Notes under the pieces: generated by a model | The model's input: the letters and a program-made list of their open reading frames with translations, nothing else | Database searches by the model: none | What the model was told of the DNA's origin: nothing | NCBI RefSeq assembly: GCF_040802235.1 | Contig: NC_133161.1 | Coordinates: 108,765,001-108,829,000, forward strand | Origin: Manis javanica | Lineage: Eukaryota > Chordata > Mammalia > Pholidota > Manidae | Direction: 5' to 3' | DNA: 64,000 nt | In this document: piece by piece, positions 43,801 to 56,285 of the stretch | Layout: each line of letters opens with the position of its first letter | Position numbering within the stretch: the first letter of the stretch is position 1 | Translations under genes and position numbers: made by a program

Positions 43801-44371
43801 AACTGAACTACCACAGGGGGTGATGTTTTGCCAGTCCTGGGGGGATTTCTTTTCAGCCCATACCCATGGCACCTCCTGAAGGAGCTTCTTTAGGAGGGGA
43901 CTTGGGTGGGCTTCTCTGTCTCTTAGTATCTCCTGGCAAAGCTGATATTCTTCACTCAGAGGGACCATGAGAAACAAGGCGGTGGAGGGGTGACAGAAGG
44001 AGAATGTGGGAAGCATCATTAGGATAAGAAAACTGAAACACGCCCCCTCCCCCTGTTCTGAAAGATACAGAAGCACTAAGTTTTGATAGAAGGTCCCGCC
44101 CCAATAGGGAATAGGGGCAGTCTGGCATGACCAAAAAGGAACGAGTCACGGTCCCCTTGCCTAAGTCTATGTGCCTATTCATTGTCCACTGGCATGTCTA
44201 AGTTCCAGTTGCCCTCTGAACTACTACTTTTTCCTTTTTCAGTGATCCCAAAGGTGAGGTTAGGACTGAGAAAGTCACCCCCGTATCTATGAGGAAATGG
44301 ACAGGTTTTCCCTCAACCATGAAAGTTACCCTGGGCTCTTGGGGGCCAAATCCTGTAGAGCCCCAGCCCCG
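40816..44371 (-). pseudogene. ERV-Pro pro-pol
   Basis: Protease near 44285-44020 with DTGV where DTGA is usual, and [13 protein letters not shown] spans 44076-42834 with LPQGFKNSP and an intact YVDD (in 42834-43592). RNase H is at 42354-41986 (YTDSRYA, MHCPGHQ). Integrase core is at 41590-41126 ([23 protein letters not shown]) and the C-terminal domain at 41046-40816 (PHLFQPGDLGWVK, WWRGPYLVIL). Frameshifts separate these pieces. Confidence 0.92.
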
Positions 44372-45950
44372 TCAGTCTGCATCCTGCAAGTAAAGAACTA
44401 GGGTGGGTTGAGGGGCCCGGAGGTTCCGCTTTGGGCACTCCCTTTTCTAATGCCCATCTCTTTGCAGTGTGCACACTGATTTCTTTCTAGGGGGCTCAAG
44501 GTATTTGGAGACTTTGTCTGCTTCCCTTGTGGCCCTTTTTGGGGTCCATTTCTCTTCCTATCCTCCTTCAGGGCCATGACCATCACCTTAGCCATGGTTT
44601 TGGCTTGCCTATCCTCAGGTGTGTCTCGGTGGTTGTAAGTTTTTGGGGCTATTTCCACCAATTCAGACAACAATTTCCCTTCAAACCCCTCCATTTTCTG
44701 TAATTTCTTTCTATGTCCGGGGCTGCCTGTTCCACAAAGGCAATGTTTAATGCCCTTCGGTTCTCTGGTGCCTCTGGTTCTATGGGGGGTGAAACTCCGG
44801 TAGGCCTCTAATAATCTCTCTAAGAAAGCAGCGGGAGATTCATCAGGACCCTGAATGACCTCACTTACTTTAGTCAGATTAGTTGGTTTCCATGCTACTG
44901 CCCGGAGACCTCTCAGGAGCAACTGGCGAAAGTGAGTAGATGCTCCCTGCCTCTGTCCGAGTTATAGTCCCAGCGTGGCCGCTCAGAAGGAAACACTCTC
45001 TCCACCCGACCAGGGTCACCTGTAGGGCGGCCATCTGGGCCAAAAACAAGCTTCACAGCCTCCCTCCTGATTCTGTCCTTTTCCTCAGACATAAAAAGGG
45101 TTTGCAGCAGTTGCTGGCAATTGTCCCAGGTGGGCTGGTAGGTATGAAAGATAGTCTCCAGCAAGAAATGAGACCATGTGGCTTCTCTGAAAAGGAAGGA
45201 TTTTGATTCTTCCAGTTATATAAGTCACTAGTAGAAAAGGGGACATATACCATGAAGGGGCGAGGCTCACCCCCTCCTCCACCTCCTGCCATCTCTCTCA
45301 AGAGGAGGACTGAAGGAGTCAGAGGGGGTGAAGGAGGCAGGGCAGGGGTCAGAGGAGGTGGAGGCAGGGCAGGGGTCAGAGGAGGTAGAGGTGTAGGAAT
45401 TAGAGAAGGGGTCCCAGGAGGTGGAAGAGGTAGGGCAGGGGTCGGAGGAGGTGCCAAGGGTTCAGGCAGATGGTATGCACGACCGCTCTAGGTCTGTGGA
45501 GGACTCAATGAAGGAGGTTGAGTTGGCTCTGAGGACTCTGGTTACATAGGGTGGAGGAAAGTCTAAGTCATCTGAATCTTGAAGAAGTATTGGGGCCATC
45601 CCTCCAGGTTTTGATTTCTCAGGCCTTGTCGCTGGCCTGCTGGCTAAAACAGACTGGGAGTGGTTAGTTGGAGGGCATAGGGGAGAAAGCAGAGATTGTT
45701 TCAGCCAGGGAGGATGATCTTCAACCAGAGAAATCCAGGCCATGATACAAGGAATTTGGTCAGTGTGGCCAGGTCTTCTAAAGATGACCTGTCGAACCCT
45801 GTAGCAAATGGAAAGGTCAAAAGTGCCAACATCAGGCCAGTAAACCTCAAAAGTGGGCCATTCCAATTGACAGAGGGTGGTCAGGTCTCCCAGAGTGACC
45901 TCGAGGCCTCAGTCAGCAGCTTGTTTCTTAAAGTCTTTGAAATGTTGAAG
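44372..45950 (-). pseudogene. ERV-Pro gag
   Basis: Matrix is readable from about 45945 (no clear start codon) with an early stop. Proline-rich p12-like repeats ([18 protein letters not shown]) follow at 45300-45457. Capsid spans 45250-44500 (RPRWDYNSDRGREH; ESPAAFLERL). Nucleocapsid has one zinc knuckle beginning CAHCKEMG that is broken by a one-base shift and a stop near 44450. Gag ends with TGA at 44372-44374 in frame with protease. Confidence 0.9.
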
Positions 45951-46326
45951 AACTAATTCTAGGGGGGTTCAGGAGACTTGAGGCCCTCTGTCCTATGGTC
46001 ATCAATAATGGAATGACCATGATTACATAAACAATGAACAACACAAAAGACACACTATACAGCTTGTGCACATCAGGTGGCCACCACAGAGAATGAGACT
46101 GATGGGGAGGGTGACGTCTCACCTCTGCCCCTGACTCGGGGAGAAATGCTGTGTCCAGTCTCCCTGTTGAGTCAAATGGGCACTCAAACCAGAACCAGAC
46201 TCACCTCCAGAAGATTTCCAGATGGCTCCTTACAAACTCTGACAGTTGAGGACTTGCTGATACCCAGGGGCCCACAGGTGATCAGTGATCTCAGGGTCTC
46301 AAAAAACTGCTCAATGATCGTGCCCG
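45951..46326 (-). other. ERV-Pro leader
   Basis: Sequence between the primer site and matrix. I see no tandem repeat of the ERV-Phe type and no convincing open frame. Confidence 0.55.
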
Positions 46327-46344
46327 ATCCTGGACGAGCCTCCA
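46327..46344 (-). other. ERV-Pro primer-binding site (tRNA-Pro-like)
   Basis: Minus strand TGGAGGCTCGTCCAGGAT, two bases after the LTR end; two differences from a perfect tRNA-Pro complement. Confidence 0.8.
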
Positions 46345-46346
46345 AA

Positions 46347-46831
46347 TGTTATGGGTCTCAGATCGGACACGCCAGAGCAGGAGGAAAGAAACAGGTCCTC
46401 ACAGAAAAGTAGGTTATAAAAAGGGAGTCTTTATTTTAGCTGGCCGGCGTCTGCCAGGGAGCAAGCTCTCCAAGTGCAGCCCGAGCCCATGTTACACCCT
46501 TTTAAGCATTTTTACCTCATCCTGCTTAGTTTTTGCAACTTTTCTGCCTTTGCCTAAATTCAGCAAGTTATATTCCTTGTTTAGTGCTTGGGGGGCTTAA
46601 GCATCCTGTTTTGCCCACCTGCTGCAGGAAATGTGTCATACTGCTGGTCTCTAACAAAGCAATGTACAGAAGCAAAAATAGCCTGGGGTTAGTTGAACAT
46701 CTGGTTTCTCATGGGATTTATATCTTTTCTTTTAGTTTCTCAGAAGTTGGTACATGACTAGGGTCTGGGGCTAACTTTGCAGAGAGCTTTGTGTCCTGTT
46801 TTTATGTCTGAAACTGCTTCAGCCCCTAACA
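46347..46831 (-). repeat. ERV-Pro 5' LTR
   Basis: 485-bp LTR, minus strand TGTTAGGGGC to CCATAACA, with a TAAAATAAAGAC polyadenylation region near 46430. Confidence 0.88.
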
Positions 46832-47444
46832 CCAGAAGTTCTGGCTGTGGATGAGGCCTGCGTGGATGGAGCAGTGCACCCATCAAGATGAAGGAGGGAC
46901 TCACAGCGCCTGCAGCCCTCACTCAAAGTGATGGCATGCCTCCTCAGCTTCATTTCCTCTCCAGTTTGGGAAGCGGAGGAGCAGAGGGATCATTGAGTTT
47001 TCCAGGTCATCCTGGGTTTCTAGGCTGTGAACATAGATAAAGAGACCTCCCTGACATGGGTGTGGAGGCAGCAGGGAGAGCTCCCACCACCCCTGGCCAT
47101 GGGCAGGCCCCACAGGAAGGAAAAGGGTGCCTAACAACCCTACTATTTTGGTCACTTTTCCACCTGTCCACCCCAGCAACAGCCCACTCAATGAGACTGT
47201 TACAACCAGCCAATAAGCAGCTGTGAGGCATGGGGCCCCCCTTCCTCTATAAATAAGCTGCCTCTGCTCCAGTCTCTGAACTTGCCTGTGGTTCTGCCTC
47301 AGCCTCTTGCCATGAGTTGCAGTTCTCTACTGTTACCTGAATAAACCAATTTTGCTGCTGAAATAACTGACAGCTTTATTCTAGCAAGGCTCTGAAGCCT
47401 GAAGGCGAAGCCCACAATTCCTCAGCCCATTCCCTCCCTACAGG
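46832..47444 (+). repeat. Sequence between ERVs, with an LTR-like promoter block
   Basis: 46832-47150 is unassigned. From about 47200 there is a CCAAT box (AGCCAATAAG), TATAAAT (about 47248) and AATAAA (about 47340) with LTR-like spacing, suggesting an unidentified solo LTR on the plus strand. No coding sequence is recognised. Confidence 0.35.
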
Positions 47445-47749
47445 TGATAAAGAAAATATCCAACACAGCCGTCAAGGTCAGCAAACCACTTTTTCCCTCC
47501 AGTTGGCAAAGCCCTTCCAGCTCCCTCCTCCCCTCCTCCAGGCTCCTCTTTTGCCCTGTGCATGCCAAAATGCCACATACCAAATAATATAAATTGCTCC
47601 TCTTCCTTGTGTTCAGGGCTCAGACTTGGGAGATTACTCCCCTCTGGGCCTCCTGGTGTAAAATAAACCTCAAAATTCCCAGACCTCCGAGTGCTGCATG
47701 GATCTTCCATCAGTGATCCAGTCCAGGTTTTCCAGTATTTTCTATAACA
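47445..47749 (+). repeat. ERV-Glu 5' LTR
   Basis: 305 bp from TGATAAAGAAAATATCC to TATAACA, with AAAATAAACC as the polyadenylation region near 47659. Confidence 0.9.
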
Positions 47750-47751
47750 TT

Positions 47752-47769
47752 TGGTTCCCTGACCAGGAA
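47752..47769 (+). other. ERV-Glu primer-binding site (tRNA-Glu-like)
   Basis: TGGTTCCCTGACCAGGAA, one mismatch from the complement of the tRNA-Glu 3' end. Confidence 0.85.
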
Positions 47770-48403
47770 ACCCAACCATGCTGGCCCTTATTTTGCCACC
47801 CGTTTAGGGCAACGATGGGGAGGTGATAGAACAGGAGATCACAATGGAGAAGGTGTGACCTGCCTGACCCCTCAGCAGTCTACCACCAGGTTGTCCTGGG
47901 CCAGCTCCACTCCGCTGTTTCCACCGGATGCAAGGAGGCTTGGCAGGTGAGGACCTGGTTCTGACATCGAATCCGGTAAGGCCCTGGGGCTCCTGACCCA
48001 GCCAGTCCTACCCGTTGGGGTGGAAGGGGAGCCTGATCACCTCCTGGAGAGTTCTTAGAAGTCTCACAGGTAGACATTCCCAGGGGGGAATGTTTAAACT
48101 CTGGTCTGAGTGTGTGAGTGAGTGTGCAGCGTGGCTGAAGTCATTCAGTCTGCACTGAATTTGTGATTCCATGTTCTGTGCTATGGAATCTGAGTGGGCT
48201 CTCATCCGCATTCGTGGTCAGCCACCAAGACATAAGGTGACTCAGCTTTGGCTGACCGGGCCTGGGGACTTAACGGGTACACCTTAGTCAAGGCTGATCA
48301 AAGTCACCAAGAGGAGAGTGAACGGATGGGTATCTGACTGGCCTCCTCTCTAATGGAGGCACCCCTCCCTTGTCTGTTTTTGTGGTACTGTCCACAGACA
48401 CAT
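47770..48403 (+). other. ERV-Glu leader
   Basis: Non-coding leader up to the gag start. No repeat array is seen. Donor-like GT motifs exist but none is convincing. Confidence 0.5.
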
Positions 48404-49836
48404 CATGGGGTCAGGGCACAGTAAACCATAGTCTTTGACACTATGATCAAGAATTTCAGGAAGGAATTTTCAGAAAACTACAGAGTAAAACTAACTCCTG
48501 GCAGATTGAAAACCCTGTGTGAATCTGTATTGCCCACCTTTAGTGTAGGGTGGCCTCCAGAAGGAACCCTAGATGTCCCAGCAATCCACTGAGCCTGGTG
48601 GGTCATCCCTAAAGATTCAGGTCTTCCTAATCAGTTCCTATACATTGACTCCTGGTTAGGAGTTGCCCAGACTCTTCCCCCTTGGGTGCTATTCACTTGC
48701 AACAGGCAGGGACAGGGTAGGGTCTTAGTTGCCTCAAAGAAGCCTACAAAGAATCAACAGAAGCCTGAGCCTTCTGCAAATTCTTGCTGGTGACCCACAC
48801 GAAGAGCCAATATTGCCCCTACCTTATACGCCCCCAAGGCCATCAGCACCCAGCCCCCCAGTCCCACACACCCTGCCGCCATCAGCCTCCCTACCAACTC
48901 CAGAACCAGTGGACCCACTCTCCCCTGGACCAGTAGCCAGACTGTGCCCTCGGCCAGGAGCAGACACCCTTCAGATGCCAGTGCAAGAGATATGGGAGCC
49001 TGAAAGGTGTAATAAAGATGAGACCATCCAGCCCAGCTGGTCCATGTTTTACTATCAACCCTTCTCCATGACTAACCTCCTCAATTAACAAAACAGCACC
49101 CCATTGGAAAAGCCACAAGCCCTGGTTGATCTCATGAAATCCCTCTTCCAAACCCATTGGCTGACCTGGAAAGACTGCCAACAGCTTCTCTACACCCTGT
49201 TCACAATGGAAAAGAGGAGGCAGCCAGGGTCCTGGATTGGGGTGCATGAGCTGAAATCATCCCTGAGGAGCACCCCAAGTGGGACTTCACCATCCCTGAG
49301 TGACAGCACGAGATCCACCAATATCAGGATGCCCTCCCACGGGATCAAAGCCAGGTCCAAAAAGCCTATGAACATGACTGGAGTATCATCAGTCACTCAA
49401 CAACCAGGAGACTCTCCTGAGGACTATTATGAAAGACTGTGTGAAGCTTATAGCATCTATACCCCCTTCAATCCTGAGTCATCAGGGAGTCAACAAATGG
49501 TCAATACCTCATTTGTTGCTCAAGCCACCCCAGACATCAGACAAAAGCTCCAAAAACTTGAAGGCTTTACTGGGATAAGTATCACTCAACTGATTAAAAT
49601 TACAACAAAGTATATCTAAACAGAGAAGTTCAGGCCAACAGAGAGGCTGAAAGAAAAAGAAAAAGGCCAGCCTCCTGGCAGCTACTCTAAAAGAAAGAGA
49701 GATGACCAAAAGGCAGAGAAAAGCTGGCCACCAAGAGGGAGGAAGCCCAGGACCCCCCTTTGCCAGGGACCAGTGTGCTTACTGTAGAGAGAAGGGGCAT
49801 TGGGAGAACGAATGCTCCAGCCAGGCAAAGCCCTGA
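48404..49836 (+). pseudogene. ERV-Glu gag
   Basis: ATG 48404 opens MGSGHSK, then stops follow within matrix. A proline-rich region (48729-48950) is followed by capsid (49104-49619; LTWKDCQQLLYTLF, APDIRQKLQKLEGF-like text with T for the first residue). Nucleocapsid has one zinc knuckle (CAYCREKGHWENEC, from 49774) ending at TGA 49834-49836. Several stops and frameshifts disable it. Confidence 0.85.
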
Positions 49837-50206
49837 GGCCCAGTCACTGCCGGGAGGAGCCCACAGGGAAAGGCTCGCTGGCCTGGCAGGAGCAGACTCA
49901 GCCTGACAAGGACCGGCTCTCTTGCTGTCAGCCCCTTGAACGCATGGTCAGAATGAAGGTGGGGGGACAACACATGACTTTTATGACTGACGCAGGGGCA
50001 GAACACTCTGTGGTCACCCTCCCTTAGCCCCTTTCAGTAAAGGACTGCAACTATCCTTGGAGCCACTGGGACAAAAGCAGTCCAGCAACACTTTTGCCAA
50101 GCCCGCCAGTGTGAACTCGGAGGCCACAAGGACCGACATGAGTTTCTCTACCTGCCCGAGTGCCCCATTCCCCTCCTCAGCTGAGACATATTCTCAAAGC
50201 TCAGAG
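49837..50206 (+). pseudogene. ERV-Glu protease, 5' part
   Basis: TFMTDAGAEHSVVT near 49980 has the protease active-site Asp, with Ala where Thr is usual (DAGA). The frame stops soon after. The LINE-1 target site follows, and the continuation is at 59025. Confidence 0.75.
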
Positions 50207-50220
50207 CCCAAATAACTTTT
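50207..50220. repeat. LINE-1 target-site duplication, left
   Basis: CCCAAATAACTTTT, repeated at 59011-59024. The last T bases merge with the reversed poly(A). Confidence 0.92.
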
Positions 50221-50271
50221 TTTTTATTTTTTATTTTTTTTATTTTTTATTTTTTATTTTATTTTTTTTTT

Positions 50272-51910
50272 GAGAGGCATCTCTCATATTTATTGATCAA
50301 ATGGTTGTTAACAACAATAAAATTCAGTATAGGGGGGTCAATGCTCAATGTACAATCATTAATCCATCTCAAGCCTAATTCTCGTCAGTCTCCAATCTTC
50401 TGAAGCATAACGAACAAGTTCTTACATGGTGAACGAATTCTTACAGAGTGAATAAATTCTTACATGGTGAACAGTACAAGGGCATTCATCACAGAAACTT
50501 TCGGTTTTGATCATGCAATATGACCTATAAACCATCAGGTCAAATATGAATATTCATTTGATTTTTGTACTTGATTTATATGTTGATCCCACATTTCTCC
50601 TATTATTATTATTATTTTTATTTTTAATAAAATGCTGAAGTGGTAGGTAGATGCAAGATAAAGGTAGAAAACATAGTTTAGTGCTGTAAGAAGGCAAATG
50701 TAGATGATCAGATGATCAGGTGTGTGCCTATGGACTAAGTATTAATCCAGGCTAGACAAGGGCAGCAAGACATCCACGGATGCAGAAGATTTCTCTCAAA
50801 GCAGGGGGGGTGAGGTTCTGAGCCTCACCTCTGTTGATCCCCAAATTCTCACCTGATGGCCCCCCTGCGACTGTGCCTGTCTTAGGTTGTTCCTCCCTTG
50901 AGGAATCTTACCCGTCTCTGGCTAACCAGTCATCTTCCGGGGCCATACAGGGAAATGTAAAGTTGGTAAGTGAGAGAGAAGCCATATTGTTTGCAAAGGT
51001 TAGCTTTTTACTTCTTTGCAGATTTATGCCCTGTGGCTTCTATGCCCAGCACTTGTCTCGAGGTATCTTTACCACCTGGAGGAATTATGATACTCGGTAA
51101 ATTCGATATGAGGCACGAATTCTATTTAAGGTTTGTAATTAGGAAGGAAGAAGAAAAGCTATAGATGTAGCATATGAAGGAAACTTGGGAGGATTGATTA
51201 TTTCTTTGACATATCTTCTTGTATAGTACCTTAAGTATGTATAGGTTTTAAACTACTAACTAATTTGCACACACATATTAACATAATAGGAATACGGTGA
51301 CATAAACAAAGCAAATCTATAATTACCAGCCATCTCCAGTGAAGCCAAGAAAACCATTTAGGCACCCTAGGCATTTGTGAAAATTTATCTATGATATGAT
51401 GGATATTTTCCAACTGTACTTGAACCATCAGACAAATTAAAGCAGCCCATTTCTGGGATCTGTTCACATCCCATATGTTCTTTTAACCATAGATAGTCTA
51501 TAGTCATGAGATTTTGGGGTGCTACAACTTGCACCCCTCCCAACTCCTGGTTGAGTTCCAACAGTACAGATCCAGTCAAATTCGTTGTCTCACTGTATGC
51601 ACATGCCAGCCTAGACATCTCCCTCCTCCTTCTTATGGCAAGTCCAGGAGACGGTGGGCTGGATGCAGCCACAACCGCAGCATCGTCCGGATCCCTGTGG
51701 AGGCTTTTTGATGATCATCCCCCGGCACGAGTCCTCCAGAGAGTGCTGATGCCGGAAGCTCCTCCTCATGTCGTATCTTAGTTCATTTTCTGGGTATCCA
51801 AGCTAGGCCTTGATCTTCTGCGTAGAAACAAACAGACCCTTTGCCCACACTTTGACATGCCCTCTATACCACTGTGCAGAACTCATTGGAGGTCAGCACA
51901 CAGTAACTGC
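50272..51910 (-). other. Retrovirus-derived tail of the LINE-1 (probable 3' transduction)
   Basis: Lies between the internal A-run (51911-51927) and the terminal poly(A), with its own AATAAA about 20 bp before the tail. On the L1 sense strand, 51672-51231 encodes, in two frames, recognisable retroviral Env TM text: LLELNQELGGVQVV, GCEQIPEMGCFNLSD, then PKWFSWLHWRWLVIIDLLC (membrane-proximal/anchor). Frames are broken, so no protein is expected. The same tail ends the L1 fragment at 8209-9015. Confidence 0.8.
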
Positions 51911-51927
51911 TTTTTTTTTTTTTTTTT
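51911..51927 (-). terminator. Internal LINE-1 poly(A) signal and A-run
   Basis: Read on the L1 sense strand: TTAATAAAAAAAA with 17 A, about 0.5 kb after ORF2. This looks like the ancestral L1 3' end that was bypassed when the downstream tail was added. Confidence 0.75.
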
Positions 51928-52442
51928 ATTAAGAGAAAGGAATATTATCAGGAAAGAGTACCTCCATAGCTGATCATCTGACACCCTTTAAGTGATCAAC
52001 ATTAAGGATATTTAAAGCATGCATTGATCTTTGATTTACCAATAGTTTTATCCTGTTAAGGAGTAATCCCCCTTTTCTTTCTTTCTTTCTTTTTTTTTTA
52101 AAATTTTTAATCTACACTTACCTGAAGAATACTATGTTTACTATGCTCTCCCCTATATCAGGTCCCCCCTAACAACCACATTACGGTTACTGTCCATCAG
52201 CTTAGCAAAATGTGGTAGAGTCACTACTTGTCCTCTCTGTGTTGTGCAGCCCACCCTCCCCTTTCTCCCTCCCCCCCATGCATGCTAATCTTAATACCCC
52301 CCTTCTTCTTCCCCCCCCTTATCCCTCCCTGCCCACCCATCCTCCCCAGTTCCTTTCCCTTTGGTACCTGTTAGTCCATTTTTGGGTTCTGTAATTCTGC
52401 TGCTGTTTTGTTCCTTCAGTTTTTCCTTTGTTCCTATACTCC
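51928..52442 (-). other. LINE-1 3'UTR proper, with G-rich tracts
   Basis: Ordinary L1 3'UTR position. On the sense strand it has several G runs (52240-52330, for example GGGGGGGGAAGAAGAAGGGG), typical of mammalian L1 3'UTRs and capable of G-quadruplex formation, and an A-rich GAAAGAAAGAAAG stretch near 52080. Confidence 0.85.
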
Positions 52443-55400
52443 TCAGATGAGTGAAATCATTTGGTATTTCTCTTTCTCCGCTTGGCTTATTTCACTGAGC
52501 ATAATACTCTCCAGTTCCATCCATGTTGCTGCAAATGGTTGGATTTTTCCACTTCTTATGGCTGAGTAGTATTCCATTGTGTATATGTACCACATCTTCT
52601 TTATCCATTCATCTACAGATGGACATTTAGGTTGCTTCCAATTCTTGGCTATTGTAAATAGTGCTGCGATAAACATAGGCGTGCATCTGTCTTTCTCAAA
52701 CTTGATTGCTGCGTTCTTAGGGTAAATTCCTAGGAGTGGAATTCCTGGGTCTAATGGTAGGTCTGTTTTGAGCATTTTGATGCACCTCCATACTGCTTTC
52801 CACAATGGTTGAACTAATTTACATTCCCACCAGCAGTGTAGGAGGGTTCCCCTTTCTCCACAGCCTCGCCAACATTTGTTGTTGTTTGTCTTTTGGATGG
52901 CAGCTATCCTTACTGGTGTGAGGTGATACCTCATTGTAGTTTTAATTTGCATTTCTCTGATAATTAGCGATGTGGAGCATCTTTTCATGTGTCTCTTGGC
53001 CATCTGTACTTCTTTTTTGGAGAACTGTCTGTTCAGTTCCTCTGCCCATTTTTTAATTGGGTTATTTGTTTTTTGTTTGTTGAGGCGTGTGAGCTCTTTA
53101 TATATTCTGGACGTCAAGCCTTTATCAGATCTGTCATTTTCAAATATATTCTCCCATACTGTAGGGTTCCTTTTTGTTCTATTGATGGTGTCTTTCGCTG
53201 TACAGAAGCTTTTCAGCTTAATGTAGTCCCACTTGCTCATTTTTGCTGTTGTTTTCCTTGCCCGGGGAGATATGTTCAAGAAGAGATCACTCATGTTTAT
53301 GTCTAAGAGGTTTTTGCCTATGCTTTTTTCCAAGAGTTTAATGGTTTCGTGACTTACATTCAGGTCTTTGATCCATTTTGAGTTTACCTTTGTATATGGG
53401 GTTAGACAATGGTCCAGTTTCATTCTCCTACATGTAGCTGTCCAGTTTTGCCAGCACCATCTGTTGAAGAGACTGTCATTTTGCCATTGTATGTCCATGG
53501 CTCCTTTATCAAATATTAATTGACCATATATGTTTGGGTTAATTTCTGGGGTCTCTAATCTGTTCCACTGGTCTGTGGCTCTGTTCTTGTGCCAGTACCA
53601 AATTGTCTTGATTACTATGGCTTTGTAGTAGAGCTTGAAGTTGGGGAGTGAGATCCCCCCTACTTTATTCTTCTTTTTCAGGATTGCTTTGGCTATTCGG
53701 GGTCTTTGGTGTTTCCATATGAATTTTTGAATTATTTGTTCCAATTCATTGAAGAATGTTGCTGGTAATTTGAGAGGGATTGCATCAAATTTGTATATTG
53801 CTTTCGGCAGGATGGCCATTTTGACGATATTAATTCTTCCTAGCCATGAGCATGGGATGAGTTTCCATTTATTAGTGTCCCCTTTAATTTCTCTTAAGAG
53901 TGACTTGTAGTTTTCAGAGTATAAGTCTTTCACTTCCTTGGTTAGGTTTATTCCTAGGTATTTTATTCTTTTTGATGCAATGGTGAATGGAATTGTTTTC
54001 CTGATTTCTCTTTCTATTGATTCGTTGTTAGTGTATAGGAAAGCTACAGATTTCTGTGTGTTGATTTTGTATCCTGCAACTTTGCTGTATTCCGATATCA
54101 GTTCTAGTAGTTTTGGAGTGGAGTCTTTAGGGTTTTTTATGTACAGTATCATATCATCTGCAAATAGTGACAGTTTAACTTCTTCTTTACCAATCTGGAT
54201 TCCTTGTATTTCTTTGTTTTGTCTGATTGCCGTGGCTAGGACCTCCAGTACTATGTTAAATAACAGTGGGGAGAGTGGGCATCCCTGTCTGGTTCCCGAT
54301 CTCAGTGGAAATGCTTTCAGCTTCTCGCTGTTCAGTATAATGCTGGCTGTGGGTTTATCATATATGGCCTTTATTATGTTGAGGTACTTGCCCTCTATTC
54401 CCATTTTGCTGAGAGTTTTTATCATGAATGGATGTTGAATTTTGTCAAATGCTTTTTCAGCATCTATGGAGATGATCATGTGGTTTTTGTCTTTCTTTTT
54501 GTTGATGTGGTGGATGATGTTGATGGATTTTCGAATGTTGTACCATCCTTGCATCCCTGGGATGAACCCCACTTGGTCATGGTGTATGATCCTTTTGATA
54601 TACTGTTGAATTCTGTTTGGTAATATTTTATTGAGTATTTTTGCATCTACATTCATCAGGGATATTGGTCTGTAATTTTCTTTTTTGGTGGGGTCTTTTC
54701 CTGGTTTTGGTATTAGGGTGATGTTGGCTTCATAGAATGAGTTTGGGAGTATTCCCTCTTCTTCTATTTTGTGGAACACTTTAAGGAGAATGGGTATTAT
54801 GTCTTCTCTGTGTGTCTGATAAAATTCCGAGGTAAATCCGTCCGGCCCCGGGGTTTTGTTCTTGGGTAGTTTTTTGATTACTGTTTCAATTTCTTTGCTT
54901 GTAATTGGTTTGTTTAACTTTTGTGTTTCTTCCTTGGTCAGTCTTGGGAGGTTGTATTTTTCTAGGAAGTTGTCCATTTCTTCTAGGTTTTCCAGCTTGT
55001 TGGCATATAGGTTTTCATAGTAGTCTTTAATAATTCTTTGTATTTCTGTGGAGTCTGTCGTGATTTTTCCATTCTCATTTCTGATTATGTTGATTTGTGT
55101 TGACTCTCTTTTTCTCTTAATAAGTTGGGCTAGAGGCTTATCTATTTTGTTTATTTTCTCAAAGAACCAGCTCTTGGTTTCGTTGATTTTTGCTATTGTT
55201 TTATTCTTCTCAATTTTGTTTATTTCTTCTCTGATCTTTATTATGTCCCTCATTCTCCTGACTTTAGGCCTCATTTGTTCTTCTTTTTCCAGTTTTAATA
55301 ATTGTGATGTTAGACTATTCATTTGGGATTGTTCTTCCTTCTTCAAGTGTGCCTGGATTGCTATATACTTTCCTCTTAAGACTGCTTTCGCTGCATCCCA

Positions 55401-56285
55401 CAGAAGTTGGGGCTTAGTGTTGTTGTTGTCATTTGTTTCTATATATTCCTTGATCTCTATTTTGATTTGTTCATTGATCCATTGATTATTTAGTAGCATG
55501 TTGTTAAGCCTCCATGTGTTTGTGAGCCTTTTTGTTTTCTTTGTAGAATTTATTTCTACTTTCATACCTTTGTGGTCTGAAAAATTGGTTGGTAGAATTT
55601 CAATATTGTGGAATTTACTGAGGCTCTTTTTGTGAGCTAGTATGTGGTCTATTCTGGAGAATGTTCCATGTGCACTTGAGAAGAATGTATATCCTGTTGC
55701 TTTTGGATGTAAAGTTCTATAGATGTCTATTAGGTCCATCTGTTCTAGTGTGTTGTTCAGTGCCTGTGTGTCTTTACTTATTTTCTGCCCGGTGGATCTA
55801 TCCTTTGGGGTGAGTGGTGTGTTGAAGTCTCCTACAATGAATGCATTGCAGTCTATTTCCCTCTTTAGTTCTGTTAGTATTTGCTTCACATATGCTGGTG
55901 CTCCTGTATTGGGTGCATATATATTTAGAATGGTTATATCCTCTTGTTGGACTAAGCCCTTTATCATTATGTAGTGGCCTTCTTTATCTCTTGTTACTTT
56001 CTTTGTTTTGAAGTCTATTTTGTCTGATATTAGTACTGCAACCCCTGCTTTCTTCTCACTGTTGTTTGCCTGAAATATGTTTTTCCATCCCTTGACTTTT
56101 AGTCTATGCTTATCTTTGGGTTTAAGGTGAGTTTCTTGTAAGCAGCATATAGATGGGTCTTGCTTTTTTATCCATTCTATTACTCTATGTCTTTTGATTG
56201 GTGCATTAAGTCCATTTACATTTAGGGTGACTATTGAAAGATATGTACTTATTGCCATTGCAGGCTTTAGATTCGTGGTTACCAA
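52443..56285 (-). CDS. LINE-1 ORF2 protein (endonuclease-reverse transcriptase)
   Basis: 1,280 codons, uninterrupted, close to the usual mammalian L1 ORF2 length. N-terminal AP-like endonuclease has the expected residues in [26 protein letters not shown] and SDHKGM. The RT has FADDMILYI in the palm, preceded by [11 protein letters not shown] and [10 protein letters not shown]. The C-terminus has the cysteine motif [18 protein letters not shown] (C-X3-C-X7-H-X4-C). It nicks target DNA and reverse-transcribes L1 RNA. Met at residue 10 (MAISTY) is an alternative start. The many plus-strand frames here are shadows. Confidence 0.97.
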   Translation of the reverse strand: MVTTNLKPAMAISTYLSIVTLNVNGLNAPIKRHRVIEWIKKQDPSICCLQETHLKPKDKHRLKVKGWKNIFQANNSEKKAGVAVLISDKIDFKTKKVTRDKEGHYIMIKGLVQQEDITILNIYAPNTGAPAYVKQILTELKREIDCNAFIVGDFNTPLTPKDRSTGQKISKDTQALNNTLEQMDLIDIYRTLHPKATGYTFFSSAHGTFSRIDHILAHKKSLSKFHNIEILPTNFSDHKGMKVEINSTKKTKRLTNTWRLNNMLLNNQWINEQIKIEIKEYIETNDNNNTKPQLLWDAAKAVLRGKYIAIQAHLKKEEQSQMNSLTSQLLKLEKEEQMRPKVRRMRDIIKIREEINKIEKNKTIAKINETKSWFFEKINKIDKPLAQLIKRKRESTQINIIRNENGKITTDSTEIQRIIKDYYENLYANKLENLEEMDNFLEKYNLPRLTKEETQKLNKPITSKEIETVIKKLPKNKTPGPDGFTSEFYQTHREDIIPILLKVFHKIEEEGILPNSFYEANITLIPKPGKDPTKKENYRPISLMNVDAKILNKILPNRIQQYIKRIIHHDQVGFIPGMQGWYNIRKSINIIHHINKKKDKNHMIISIDAEKAFDKIQHPFMIKTLSKMGIEGKYLNIIKAIYDKPTASIILNSEKLKAFPLRSGTRQGCPLSPLLFNIVLEVLATAIRQNKEIQGIQIGKEEVKLSLFADDMILYIKNPKDSTPKLLELISEYSKVAGYKINTQKSVAFLYTNNESIEREIRKTIPFTIASKRIKYLGINLTKEVKDLYSENYKSLLREIKGDTNKWKLIPCSWLGRINIVKMAILPKAIYKFDAIPLKLPATFFNELEQIIQKFIWKHQRPRIAKAILKKKNKVGGISLPNFKLYYKAIVIKTIWYWHKNRATDQWNRLETPEINPNIYGQLIFDKGAMDIQWQNDSLFNRWCWQNWTATCRRMKLDHCLTPYTKVNSKWIKDLNVSHETIKLLEKSIGKNLLDINMSDLFLNISPRARKTTAKMSKWDYIKLKSFCTAKDTINRTKRNPTVWENIFENDRSDKGLTSRIYKELTRLNKQKTNNPIKKWAEELNRQFSKKEVQMAKRHMKRCSTSLIIREMQIKTTMRYHLTPVRIAAIQKTNNNKCWRGCGERGTLLHCWWECKLVQPLWKAVWRCIKMLKTDLPLDPGIPLLGIYPKNAAIKFEKDRCTPMFIAALFTIAKNWKQPKCPSVDEWIKKMWYIYTMEYYSAIRSGKIQPFAATWMELESIMLSEISQAEKEKYQMISLI

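Larger units (their letters stand above)
38775..46831 (-). mobile_element. ERV-Pro provirus (minus strand)
   Basis: Gammaretrovirus-like class I ERV: 5' LTR 46347-46831, tRNA-Pro-like primer site, leader, gag, pro-pol, env, polypurine tract and the first 70 bp of the 3' LTR, which is cut by an LTR-E. Many frameshifts and stops are present but all domains are recognisable in order. Gag and integrase sequences resemble the murine-leukaemia-virus-like group more closely than ERV-Phe does. Confidence 0.93.
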
